From positions 1-41,048 of the IMG/VR virus record IMGVR_UViG_3300036985_001383: DNA of 41,048 nucleotides. One strand, given 5' to 3'. Below, piece by piece: positions 23,514 through 32,737 of this stretch. The DNA is from a virus. The translations under genes and the position numbers were made by a program. The notes beneath the pieces are model-generated. The model was not told the DNA's origin. It was given only the letters and a program-made list of their open reading frames with translations, and did no database searches. The first letter of the stretch is position 1. Every line of letters begins with the position of its first letter.

Positions 23514-23768
23514 TTAATTTGTTCCTACTATTACTTCATTTCCACCTAATTCACTAGGAAGATAACCGCTGAATACTTCTGCCTGTTGTTGTATAACTTT
23601 ATTTCTAGTTGCAAAATTACCACACACTATACACGGAAGACAAGAGTTATCTTCAAGTGGAATTGGAACTGATGAATATAGAGGAACAATTGGATCATCG
23701 CCAAATGGAGATACAAATCGGTTTGGAAAATCTGTTATCTTTACAGATGCGTCAATAATAGATGGCAT
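23514..23768 (-). CDS. Hypothetical protein between nozzle and GNAT-like gene (84 aa)
   Basis: An 84-residue protein with an N-terminal strand-like region (SIIDASVKITDFPNRFVSPF), a CLPCIVCGNFATRN stretch with three cysteines at about residues 43-48, and a polar C-terminus. The C-x2-C-x2-C spacing could be a zinc or disulfide site. Its place inside the tail operon suggests a structural accessory; no family is recognised. Confidence 0.58.
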   Translation of the reverse strand: MPSIIDASVKITDFPNRFVSPFGDDPIVPLYSSVPIPLEDNSCLPCIVCGNFATRNKVIQQQAEVFSGYLPSELGGNEVIVGTN

Positions 23769-23769
23769 A

Positions 23770-25881
23770 TTAACAGGGATTCTGTGATCGGTATTGGTTT
23801 GCTGCTTGTGAAGCTGCTTGTTCAGCTAATATTCCAGCCTGTTCTTCGGCATGAGTAAAAGAAACATTTGAAAGGAATGAAGCTGATGCCGTTGCTGAAA
23901 TTGATGGGTTTATTGATGGTAGCGAACATGATAATGTTACAGTTCTAAACACTTTAGCATACCATGATTTTTGTTCCGTTATAGGAGACTCATATGGATT
24001 AGGCAAAAGATCTAAAGTTAATGTTGTTCCATCTTGAGCAGCTACGCATGATTGCGTCTCATTTGATTGTGGAACTCCAGTTGATCTTTCGCTCCACGGA
24101 TCTTGGAACATACGGATTACCTCAACACCAAATTCTCCACACCATTCAATTAACATTGAAAAACCTTTATCAATGTCTGTTGTCAACTTTGATTCACACG
24201 TCAATGATGTCGCATTTCGCGTTGTAGATTCAGTTATTAATCGACGATATTGCGTATTTAAAAAACCTAATTGTTCAACCTCTGCCGCAAATGGAGTATT
24301 TTCCCACTGGTAGTTTTGAGTTACAGCAAGTAATCTTGTGTTTAGGATTGATTGATATTGGCCCTTAGACCCTCTATATGACGCTTTAACGTCAACTGTT
24401 CCACCAATCTCGCAACACTCAAGTTCTCCATACACAAATTGCTTGTAATCCATTCCATCCCCAAGTAACGCTGTTTCAACTTGTGCGTAAATGCGGTTAA
24501 ATAGGTCAACCGTTGTACCATCGTCATTGAAACTCAAATATGAGTCAACTCTTATTGGCATAAATGATTCCCAAAGTGAAATATAAGACCCGTCACTTGT
24601 AGCTGAATAATCAACGCTGAAATGGAAACATCTAGGTTGTCCATCAATAACTCCAGAAGTCCATTCAACAGGACGTGTTCCTGTCCATACTCCACACCAA
24701 GCTGGAGATCTTTGTTGATTAATTTCAGATGCCGCTGCCCAATCCATTACCATTGTAGCTGAATTTAGTGGCTCAAGATAAGGAATGCTATAAAGAAGAT
24801 AATTCTCAAATGATGTGGCACAAATTCCAGTTTGGTCTCCAGCCATGTATGCCTTTGCCCGAACCATTTCAACGTCTTTATAAAGAACTTGAGATGACAA
24901 ATAAGCATTTCCAGCAACGTCAGCGGCAATAAGTCCACCTTGCGAATACCACCACATTTGACCAGCTTGGAATGCAATAGATTTACCAGCAATACACCCA
25001 ATATTTGGAAATAAAATAGTTTGAAAATTTGATGTAATTGCCCAAGTTGTTCTATCTAAAACTCCACTTGCAAGTGCAAATGTTGAACGATCTGTAAAAA
25101 CATAAAGCCTTTGATCATTATTTTGTCCAACATAGTTAGCAAGTGCCGTAACTGGACGAGTAAAAGAGAAGTCTCCTCTACCAGTTCCTGATTCTCGTTC
25201 TTTCCAGCTTGTTGGATCTCCAAGATCAGATGCTAAAACTATGTTTCCACTTGCAACCCACAACCTATTTCCAGAATATGCCATCCATGTTCCAGTTGGA
25301 ATTAATGACGATTGAACTCCAGTTGTGTTACTTCCATCCCAGTAAACAGGAGCAGAAATGCCATCTTGAATAAATAAAACACGATGAGATGGTGTAATTG
25401 AAACATCACCACCAGTAGAAATGTTAGCAGATTTTGTTGCTAATGTAAAAACACATTGTTTTACGTTTGGATCAATAGAAACTCCTGAAAGTTGGTATGG
25501 AACCCATGATTTAGGTTGAACAAGTGGGAATGGACTCCAATAAACTTTACCATTTACAGCAAAAACAATGTAAGGAATCTCAGTTTTCTCAACTCCATGC
25601 CCAGTAACATCAAATATCTGCGATGGATTTGTTCCATCTGCTGCTTTATATTGTTTATTTGATAGGAAAAGAATTCCACCTTGGAAGTTTCCAGCAGGAA
25701 GCGATAACTTCATTGCTTGTCCGGGCCTAGTCTGAACAATACCACCACGGAACTGAGTATTAACTGACCATTTCACTTGATCTTCAGGTAATGCCCAAGG
25801 ATTTCGCATGGAATTTACTCCACGCATCCATCCTGCTGAAGTTTTTTCTTGCCTTCCTGATGTGATTTCTGCTGATTTCAT
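23770..25881 (-). CDS. Tail nozzle protein, T7 gp12-like (703 aa)
   Basis: A 703-residue protein whose N-terminus reads WMRGVNSMRNPWALPEDQVK, WSVNTQFRGGIVQTRPG. The pattern G-x-N-x(n)-L-P-x-(D/E)-Q-x-x-x-x-x-N-x-x-x-x-G-x-x-x-T-R-P-G is the mark of podoviral tail tubular protein B/nozzle and related beta-propeller tail proteins. The rest is beta-rich with repeated W/G-containing strands (LWVASGNIVLASDLGDPTSW, RLYVFTDRSTFALASGVLD). Length is close to T7 gp12. It abuts the adaptor gene by one base, the usual gp11-gp12 order, and closes the tail tube through which DNA leaves. Confidence 0.72.
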   Translation of the reverse strand: MKSAEITSGRQEKTSAGWMRGVNSMRNPWALPEDQVKWSVNTQFRGGIVQTRPGQAMKLSLPAGNFQGGILFLSNKQYKAADGTNPSQIFDVTGHGVEKTEIPYIVFAVNGKVYWSPFPLVQPKSWVPYQLSGVSIDPNVKQCVFTLATKSANISTGGDVSITPSHRVLFIQDGISAPVYWDGSNTTGVQSSLIPTGTWMAYSGNRLWVASGNIVLASDLGDPTSWKERESGTGRGDFSFTRPVTALANYVGQNNDQRLYVFTDRSTFALASGVLDRTTWAITSNFQTILFPNIGCIAGKSIAFQAGQMWWYSQGGLIAADVAGNAYLSSQVLYKDVEMVRAKAYMAGDQTGICATSFENYLLYSIPYLEPLNSATMVMDWAAASEINQQRSPAWCGVWTGTRPVEWTSGVIDGQPRCFHFSVDYSATSDGSYISLWESFMPIRVDSYLSFNDDGTTVDLFNRIYAQVETALLGDGMDYKQFVYGELECCEIGGTVDVKASYRGSKGQYQSILNTRLLAVTQNYQWENTPFAAEVEQLGFLNTQYRRLITESTTRNATSLTCESKLTTDIDKGFSMLIEWCGEFGVEVIRMFQDPWSERSTGVPQSNETQSCVAAQDGTTLTLDLLPNPYESPITEQKSWYAKVFRTVTLSCSLPSINPSISATASASFLSNVSFTHAEEQAGILAEQAASQAANQYRSQNPC

Positions 25882-25882
25882 G

Positions 25883-28800
25883 TTACCACATAACTATATC
25901 AGTTCCATCACCATAAGTGATATTATTTATCTGAGGAGGAGTCATTGCGTGACCATCAATAGACTCTTGTTGGTTTTTAAGATACTGATAAGCAATTCCC
26001 CAATAACGAACAGCTTGATCAGCAAAATCTTTGTCTTCCAAATCAACTGCATGAACCGCTGCAATGATAGCGCGTTCTTGTTCAAGTGGAATAAAATCGT
26101 AAATAGAAGAAACTTTGGGAGATGTTACTTTGTAAATAATCCTAGCCCATGCACATTGTTTTCCTAAACGAATTTTGCGATATTGCGGATTTACTTCTGT
26201 TGGATGATACTGACCGATCAAAGTCATGTCATTGCTGCGACCATAATCCCATGCGTAAAGGCTCACATATCCGTCTGTAAGGGGTTTTTCGATGTGGGCA
26301 ATGGATTTCACTAGAACGGCCTCAAAAATAGCATCTGTAAAGAATTTAGAGGTTACTTTATTTCCGGGTGTTGTATATGTTTTACGACCAGTAATTAAAT
26401 CAAGGTTTCTAGCGTTATTAAGCGTATCGTAAAGCTCAAAAGAATTGTTGTTAATGCGTCGAACATAATAATTCGTTCCTTCAACAAGTCCAGTTGGCAA
26501 AACATCACCTAATTTAGCTCTAACAACAAGCTCTGTTCCCGTTTCGTAAAGCGATGCTGTAGCAACAATATTATTCGATGGTTGAACTTGAACATCACGA
26601 ATGATATCGAGGCTAAGTTGACCTATTCCAGAGTTAATTAATACAACAGGCGTTGAACCACTATAAATACGAATAGAACTACCAATTAAACGTATTGTGT
26701 AATCTGTGAAAGCTACAAGTGGTGATGGCAATGTACCAGATGAACTAAATTGAACAACTTGATTTTCAGTAAGGAATGAAAGATTATTTGCACTAATAAG
26801 ATTTGTATCAACAGATGGTGTTACTTGTGTTCTTAGTGCATAATAAGTTTGTCCAGTTCCAAACGAATCAATGTTAATTAATCCAGTTGTTAATGGAGGA
26901 TTAGTTGCGTTTGCAAACGTATCGTAAACTTGACCTAATGTATTTGATATATACCGAAGATATCTTGGAGTTATTCCATTATCAATTGAGGGACTTGTTG
27001 TTGGAAACAAATAATCTGTTCCAAAATATATTTGTTGGCCGGTAATAAGGCTTGCAAAATCTCCAAGCCAATTATTTGTAAAATCAACGCTAAATGAACG
27101 TGAAAGAACAAGATAAAATGTCCCAGTTCCAGATGACGTTATATTAACCTGACTAAAATCAGTATTTTTAACAGTAAATGTTCCACTTGTTGCATTTAAT
27201 GGAGATTCTGCGCGATATATTGTTCCTGAAACAAGCGGTTGAGGAAGTATTCCCGTTGATGAAAAATCAACAAATATACCAGTTGATGGAATAAATGAAA
27301 CAGTTGGAGTTGTTGTATATCCAGATCCTGAAGTTATTAGATTAAGCCCAGTTACTTCTCCAGAAAATACAGTAATTGTTCCAGAAGCGGAAGCTGGAAG
27401 TGTTGCTAAAACACTATAAGTAAATGTTAGTGCATCACTATCTGGTATTTTTGAAGTTGCAGTTCCAACACCCGGAGTTGGAGTCGTTGAAGGAACAATT
27501 ATTGTAAATGTTGTCGGGCTAGTAACAGTTACGTTAAATGAATTATTGTAAACATTTGATGTTCCTGTAAATCCTGAAAATGTAACTCTATCTCCTGTAT
27601 TGTAATCGTGATTTGTTGTTGTTGTAACTGTTGCAAGAGTAGCTGTAGACGTAGCTTTTGTTAGCGAAAAAATGCTTGTATCTATTGTTGGAACTTCAAT
27701 AATAACATCTCCATTAAATCCATCAGAAGATCCAACGCCGCCACTAATTCTAACTTTTTGATTTGTAACAAATCCATGAGGAGATACTGTTGTTGCTGTA
27801 GCCGTTGTTCCAACTCTATCTATACTAGAAACAGAAAGATTACTATTGTTTACTGATGCCGTTACAGTTGCTCCAACACCATTTCCTCCAGTTATTTCAA
27901 CCTGAGGTACTTCTTGATAATCAAATCCACCAGAGATTTTAATAAATCCAGAAATAAATGATTTAGTAATTGTTGCCGTTGCTGTTGCTGCACCAGAATT
28001 AAATGTGATTACAGGAGCTGAAGTATATCCAAAACCAGAATCAGTTATAACAATAGCTGTAACAGCAGTTCCTGCAAGCAATGCGTATCCAGTTGCCGCT
28101 CTAACTTGAATATTGCTTCCTGTTGGTGGATCTTGAGGTTCTGAAAATGTTACACTTGGAGGGGATGCGTATCCAGTTCCTCCAGCTGTTACTGAAATAT
28201 TTGTTACCGAACCAACTGTTATTGCTTGAAACGATGCTCCACTTCCTGATGCAGCGTCTATTGAAAGTCCATCTGAACCTGTAGTAATTTGACTTTGCGT
28301 TCCAGTTCTTGAAGTTGCTTGTATTAACTTTACTAGAGAATTTGTTCCAGATCCAGATGTTGTTATTTGAATTGGATTTACAAAATTTGTACTAGTTGAA
28401 TTGATTGCGTCAGTTTGATTTGAATGAAGTGAAACTGAATAAGCATCAACAATATTTACAAAATAATTTTGATTAGAAACAAGCGGTTGAGGAAGTACTC
28501 CTCCTCCAGTAAATGCTTGAACTTGATCTCCATCTCTAAAATAATGCTTGACAGGAAACACTAATTTTGTTTCAGGCGTTATTTCTTTGCGAATATCAAC
28601 GTCTATAGCATTATTTGACCCAGTTAAATATAATGGGTTTGTGTTGTTTGTTGCATCAGATAAATTTTGAAAAACTTGGATATGATCTGCATCAATTGGT
28701 TGAGCAAAATATGTCCGTTGAGCTTGCAATGGTGCAGGAAGAGACTGAGGTGGAAATACAATCTGATTTGGCGAATCAATTGTAAATGTTGGAGATGGTG

Positions 28801-29638
28801 GAACAAACTTCAAAGATGTTTCAACCTGTGCAGTGCGTTTATCTTGCAACTGCATTGAACCAAATCCATCAATAGACTGCAACGCAATTGGATATTGCAA
28901 CACCTGTGCATTAAGCGAGTCACTAAATAATTGAACAGTATATGCGTCAATTACACCAACATAATATGTCTGTCCGTCATTAAGTGGAACTGGAATAGTG
29001 CCACTAATGAGCCTAGCGGACATTGCCTGACCAGATGAGAGACTATGTGGAGTTGTGGTAGTGAAATCAGTAATTGGATCAATGGCGACTTCCCTACTTG
29101 CAATCGTATTTCCGTCTGGAGCAATTGTTCCATATTGAAAATCTTGCTGAGAATGAATTGAAACTAACAATCCATCAACCCCAGCCCCATTAGGCATCTG
29201 TGAACGAATATTTCGATTGTTTTGGTCAATTCCAAGAACGCGGATTGTTTTACCTACGTCATTATTGCTTTCAGCAACAGCAACAAGCTGAGAAGGACGA
29301 GTGATGTCCATTAATGTTGCAACATATCCACGATCATCCCATGCCCATTCTACGGAATTATACATCCCACCCTTATTTACATGGTATTGAAATAAACGAT
29401 TCCTGAAATAAGTTGGCGAACCATCAATATTTACAGCAAGTGGAATATCAATTCCTCTTGGAAGTGCCAATGAACATTTATCCCAACCTGTGCAAACATC
29501 TACTTCAGCAGTTGCGTGAGTCCAATGTCCAGATTCCATCAAGGTCTGAACAGCTTGCGTGATTTTCCGAAATACCTTTGTTTCGTCGGTAGTTCCTAGA
29601 ATTTCAGCGCATTCATCGAAGATTTCGGATACAAACAT
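25883..29638 (-). CDS. Tail adaptor, T7 gp11-like, with large inserted repeat region (1251 aa)
   Basis: A 1251-residue protein. The first ~120 residues (MFVSEIFDECAEILGTTDET, ITQAVQTLMESGHWTHATAE, then ALPRGIDIPLAVNIDGSPTY) and the last ~200 (HIEKPLTDGYVSLYAWDYGR, QYRKIRLGKQCAWARIIYKV, IPLEQERAIIAAVHAVDLED) resemble the N- and C-terminal parts of tail-tube adaptors. Between them lie about 900 residues of Thr/Ser/Gly-rich beta repeats. A module with (G)x-LP-x-PL...YYV...I recurs at least six times (about nt 29000-28930, 28740-28670, 28510-28430, 27260-27190, 26740-26660, 26510-26430). Normal adaptors are around 200-250 residues, so this is a fusion of adaptor and adhesin-like domains. Confidence 0.65.
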   Translation of the reverse strand: MFVSEIFDECAEILGTTDETKVFRKITQAVQTLMESGHWTHATAEVDVCTGWDKCSLALPRGIDIPLAVNIDGSPTYFRNRLFQYHVNKGGMYNSVEWAWDDRGYVATLMDITRPSQLVAVAESNNDVGKTIRVLGIDQNNRNIRSQMPNGAGVDGLLVSIHSQQDFQYGTIAPDGNTIASREVAIDPITDFTTTTPHSLSSGQAMSARLISGTIPVPLNDGQTYYVGVIDAYTVQLFSDSLNAQVLQYPIALQSIDGFGSMQLQDKRTAQVETSLKFVPPSPTFTIDSPNQIVFPPQSLPAPLQAQRTYFAQPIDADHIQVFQNLSDATNNTNPLYLTGSNNAIDVDIRKEITPETKLVFPVKHYFRDGDQVQAFTGGGVLPQPLVSNQNYFVNIVDAYSVSLHSNQTDAINSTSTNFVNPIQITTSGSGTNSLVKLIQATSRTGTQSQITTGSDGLSIDAASGSGASFQAITVGSVTNISVTAGGTGYASPPSVTFSEPQDPPTGSNIQVRAATGYALLAGTAVTAIVITDSGFGYTSAPVITFNSGAATATATITKSFISGFIKISGGFDYQEVPQVEITGGNGVGATVTASVNNSNLSVSSIDRVGTTATATTVSPHGFVTNQKVRISGGVGSSDGFNGDVIIEVPTIDTSIFSLTKATSTATLATVTTTTNHDYNTGDRVTFSGFTGTSNVYNNSFNVTVTSPTTFTIIVPSTTPTPGVGTATSKIPDSDALTFTYSVLATLPASASGTITVFSGEVTGLNLITSGSGYTTTPTVSFIPSTGIFVDFSSTGILPQPLVSGTIYRAESPLNATSGTFTVKNTDFSQVNITSSGTGTFYLVLSRSFSVDFTNNWLGDFASLITGQQIYFGTDYLFPTTSPSIDNGITPRYLRYISNTLGQVYDTFANATNPPLTTGLINIDSFGTGQTYYALRTQVTPSVDTNLISANNLSFLTENQVVQFSSSGTLPSPLVAFTDYTIRLIGSSIRIYSGSTPVVLINSGIGQLSLDIIRDVQVQPSNNIVATASLYETGTELVVRAKLGDVLPTGLVEGTNYYVRRINNNSFELYDTLNNARNLDLITGRKTYTTPGNKVTSKFFTDAIFEAVLVKSIAHIEKPLTDGYVSLYAWDYGRSNDMTLIGQYHPTEVNPQYRKIRLGKQCAWARIIYKVTSPKVSSIYDFIPLEQERAIIAAVHAVDLEDKDFADQAVRYWGIAYQYLKNQQESIDGHAMTPPQINNITYGDGTDIVMW

Positions 29639-29647
29639 GGCACAATG

Positions 29648-29974
29648 CTATCGCACGGAACCTTGTTCTGCAATAGATTTCAGAAACTCTTCATCAGTTC
29701 CCGATCCTTCTGGTGTCATTTGTTCTTCTGTACCTTCTTGAGCCATTCCTGCTTCTGCGCCTTTTTGTGCATCAACATCAGCTTTGAGTGACTCAAGTCC
29801 ACTTGCAAGTTGTGTTACAAGAGCATAAATAGCATCAAACGCATCAGATGGCATTCCAACCATTACTTGACCACCTTGAGGAACCATGTCTGGTGTTTGT
29901 GCTGCCATTTCCCCCGGCATAGCGTCTGTGGTTGGTGTTGGTGCTTCGGTAGGAGGCATTGTTTTATCGGCCAT
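29648..29974 (-). CDS. Acidic, Met/Pro-rich low-complexity protein (108 aa)
   Basis: A 108-residue acidic protein: a Pro/Thr/Met-rich first third (MPPTEAPTPTTDAMPGEMAA), a helical centre (DAFDAIYALVTQLASGLESL) and a Glu/Gly-rich end. Composition and position before the adaptor suggest a scaffold-like or head-tail accessory protein, but no family is recognised. It lies 2 bases after the preceding gene. Confidence 0.58.
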   Translation of the reverse strand: MADKTMPPTEAPTPTTDAMPGEMAAQTPDMVPQGGQVMVGMPSDAFDAIYALVTQLASGLESLKADVDAQKGAEAGMAQEGTEEQMTPEGSGTDEEFLKSIAEQGSVR

Positions 29975-29976
29975 AA

Positions 29977-30381
29977 TTAGTCTTTCTCGTATTCTTCGTT
30001 TTCGGATTCACCAGCTTCGGCTAGTCCCATTTCAATTGCATCTTCTGGATCTTCTTTTTTAGCTGTAGATTCCATTTTGCTTGCGCCTTTTGGTTTAATT
30101 CCACAAATGCAAAGCTCAACGCAATGACGTTTTGTTTCCTTGCCATCACGCATTACGGTTTCTTTTTTTTCCATTGTCTTTTTAAAATAAATAACAGCAG
30201 TTCCTTCTTTTGGAAGTTTACTCAATCCTTCGGCATTTTCAAAATACAATGATGGATAATGAATTTTTGGAGATTCATATTCGTCTTCACTTTCACCCAT
30301 TGAAATAGAAATGGATTTAAGTTCTTCACCAAGGTCATAAAAACCTTCTGGCATTTTAGTTTTTTCTTTAGTGTATGGCAT
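29977..30381 (-). CDS. Small virion-module protein with acidic C-terminus (134 aa)
   Basis: A 134-residue protein. Residues 1-95 look like one beta-rich domain (EELKSISISMGESEDEYESP, LPKEGTAVIYFKKTMEKKET, HCVELCICGIKP); the end is a disordered acidic tail (EDPEDAIEMGLAEAGESENE). The domain may be a capsid-decorating or head-completion protein, judging from its place beside the adaptor, but I cannot identify it. Confidence 0.58.
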   Translation of the reverse strand: MPYTKEKTKMPEGFYDLGEELKSISISMGESEDEYESPKIHYPSLYFENAEGLSKLPKEGTAVIYFKKTMEKKETVMRDGKETKRHCVELCICGIKPKGASKMESTAKKEDPEDAIEMGLAEAGESENEEYEKD

Positions 30382-30384
30382 AAA

Positions 30385-31491
30385 TTAACGAATTCTTCTT
30401 GCTTTTAGAGTTGCTGTAAATGCAATTGTTCCTGCGGAAAATGCTGGAGCTTTAATCACAAGGTAAGATGGAACTGGGCTTCCTGTAACAGAAACAGACA
30501 CTCTAGGCGTTACAAGAGCAAGTGCTGGGGATGCTGTTGCTGTAGTGAGTGCGGGTAGTATAATCGCTTGTTGTTTGTCAGCTTGAAGTGATCCTGAAGT
30601 GTCACTTACGCTTGCAATTGCTGTTGTGTTTGCCGTTACCGTTGTCCCAGTAAAATTAAATGTCGCATTTCCAAAAACTTCCCATTCTCCAGCAGTAAGT
30701 GAAAGCGTTGCTGCATTTACAGTTGCCCCAGTTAAAATAGATGTGCTTGTTTGATTTACTTCAAGCAATTCTCCAATGTAAGAAGATATTGATGGGACAG
30801 ATCCATCCGTTACTCCTTGAATAACTTTAGATGTCAAGCTTCCTGTTGCAGTCCCAGCAAGTACAGGAGAAGTAATTGTCGCTCCAGATGAAATTGTTGC
30901 TGGTATTGAAATATTAGCAGAACCATTAAATGAGGTTGCTGTTCCTGTAACCGCTCCAGAAATAGCAATTGTTCTTGGAGTTGCAAGAGTTGAAGCTGAT
31001 CCACTTGCATCTCCAGTTACATTTCCAGTTAAATTACCAGTAACATTACCAGTGAATGTTGCGTTTGCACCAGTTCCATTTTCAAGAACTTTTGTTGTTC
31101 CATTAGAAGCGTAAATATCACCAATAACATCACCAGTAACTCCACCAGTAGCAATAATACTTTGAGTAAATGTTTTTTGACCAGTTAGTGTCTGCGTTGT
31201 GTTTGTTTGAACTACGTTTGCAATTACAGCAACATCTTCATTTAGTACACGGATAATATAACAAAGAAGACCTTCTCCTTGTGCTCGCGGTATTCCAGAT
31301 ACTTCGGCTGGAGTAGTAGATGGATCGCATGGAATATTCCAAATTACACGTCCACTTTTAACAGACTTTGTAATTGCTCCATAAAGTGCATTAACAAGAT
31401 TATCAATTAGCGATGGAACGCTTTCATGTGAAACCTGTGGATAAGGTGTATCTGGGCAGCAAGGGCCGCTTCTACGAGTATTGCAAGACAT
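30385..31491 (-). CDS. Tail fibre-like protein with Cys-rich MSC N-terminus (368 aa)
   Basis: A 368-residue protein. It opens MSCNTRRSGPCCPDTPYPQ, then a region with NLVNALYGAITKSVKSGRV. Residues about 95-215 are tail-fibre repeats (TLTGQKTFTQSIIATGGVTG, GNVTGNLTGNVTGDASGSAS, PRTIAISGAVTGTATSFNGS), and the C-terminal part is a beta-rich tip. T-G-x-K-T-F and GNVTGN repeats are typical trimeric fibre shafts. Two other fibre genes here also start MSC with extra cysteines. It begins after TAGAAATAAACACT. Confidence 0.74.
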   Translation of the reverse strand: MSCNTRRSGPCCPDTPYPQVSHESVPSLIDNLVNALYGAITKSVKSGRVIWNIPCDPSTTPAEVSGIPRAQGEGLLCYIIRVLNEDVAVIANVVQTNTTQTLTGQKTFTQSIIATGGVTGDVIGDIYASNGTTKVLENGTGANATFTGNVTGNLTGNVTGDASGSASTLATPRTIAISGAVTGTATSFNGSANISIPATISSGATITSPVLAGTATGSLTSKVIQGVTDGSVPSISSYIGELLEVNQTSTSILTGATVNAATLSLTAGEWEVFGNATFNFTGTTVTANTTAIASVSDTSGSLQADKQQAIILPALTTATASPALALVTPRVSVSVTGSPVPSYLVIKAPAFSAGTIAFTATLKARRIR

Positions 31492-31530
31492 AGTGTTTAT
31501 TTCTAATGTTTTTGATTGTTTTTGTCAATA

Positions 31531-32715
31531 TTATCCTGCAGCAGCATAAAAATTAGAACAAATAATTTCTGCTGTTGTATATGAAACGAAGGTTGTTGTT
31601 GCATTATCAAGAGTAGTATGTCCTCGCAATGTTAAATTTATTTCCCCATTTGCTGTTGTTGTTGCAGCGGTTGCTTGAATGGTAGCATATCCAGTTGCTG
31701 GAATTCCTCCTGCTGTTTGAGCCAATCCATCTACTGTAGTTATATTTGTTGCTGTTGTAACTCCATTTAATGTAAATCCAGTGAAATTAGATGAATTTGT
31801 TAATGCGTTTACTACAAAAACTGGACTTGTATATGCTCCAACCGTTTGAACTTGAACTCCTGTTGCCACAGTTGTTGCAATGACATATGACATTATTTTT
31901 AATTGCAATGTTCCACCAAACCCACCTGATAAGATTTGAGTTGACCCAAGCAATTCTTGGAATTCTAAATATAAATTTGCTGGATCCAATAAATTATAAA
32001 CAATTGACCCAGTGGCTGGCAAGGAAACTGTAATTGCATTTGTTGTTTTTTGTAAGCTCCAAGAATTAGTTAAATATTGTGTATTTATAATATTGTTAAA
32101 TCCTCTTCCACTAGTATTTCCACCTCCAGTTACAGCAAACCATCCTGTAGAACTGCTTGGATTTAACAATCTTAAATTTCCATTAACACTTGCATTAGAA
32201 ACAACACTTAAATTTCCTCCAACACTACAATTGCTAGTAATAGTGCAACTGTTACCAACATTAACATTTCCTGAACTACTAACAGAAAATGGTGTTAAAT
32301 CTGGATTAGCTGAATCTTCAACAACAAAAGCACTTGCGACATCATTGGATGTAATACGCAAAGCAGGAAGTGCAGTTCCAGTTTGTTGAGTAACAGTCCA
32401 AGACGCATATGTTCCAGTTCCACCTCCAGTAGTGGTAATATTTGCAACCATTACTCCTGTAATAGGATCGTAACTTGTTACTGATCCTGACATAGATCTT
32501 GTTGATCCATTTGTAATAAATACATCTCGACCAGCAACCCAAGTAAGTCCAGTTCCAACAGTTAGCGTTTTAGAACCAGTTCCAATAGTTAATGAGGTTG
32601 TAGATGATGTAGAATAAAGTGCTTGAATTACTTTTTCACCAGTGATTGTTTGACGGGTATCAGTAGTTGCGATATTTGGCGTGATGACGCTTTGTGTGGC
32701 TTTTGTTAATGCCAT
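31531..32715 (-). CDS. Tail fibre-like protein (394 aa)
   Basis: A 394-residue protein. Residues 1-30 contain TRQTITGEKVIQALYSTSST, then a module SSTTSLTIGTGSKTLTVGTG, LTWVAGRDVFITNG, GGGTGTYASWTVTQQTG that recurs in the collagen-like fibre gene next door. The middle (150-200) has short beta repeats (SVGGNLSVVSNASVNGNLRL) and the rest is Thr/Gly/Ala-rich beta sequence. The module and composition mark it as a fibre or fibre-associated baseplate protein. Its start follows AACCTAAAATT. Confidence 0.72.
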   Translation of the reverse strand: MALTKATQSVITPNIATTDTRQTITGEKVIQALYSTSSTTSLTIGTGSKTLTVGTGLTWVAGRDVFITNGSTRSMSGSVTSYDPITGVMVANITTTGGGTGTYASWTVTQQTGTALPALRITSNDVASAFVVEDSANPDLTPFSVSSSGNVNVGNSCTITSNCSVGGNLSVVSNASVNGNLRLLNPSSSTGWFAVTGGGNTSGRGFNNIINTQYLTNSWSLQKTTNAITVSLPATGSIVYNLLDPANLYLEFQELLGSTQILSGGFGGTLQLKIMSYVIATTVATGVQVQTVGAYTSPVFVVNALTNSSNFTGFTLNGVTTATNITTVDGLAQTAGGIPATGYATIQATAATTTANGEINLTLRGHTTLDNATTTFVSYTTAEIICSNFYAAAG

Positions 32716-32737
32716 AATTTTAGGTTCTTATTTGTTA

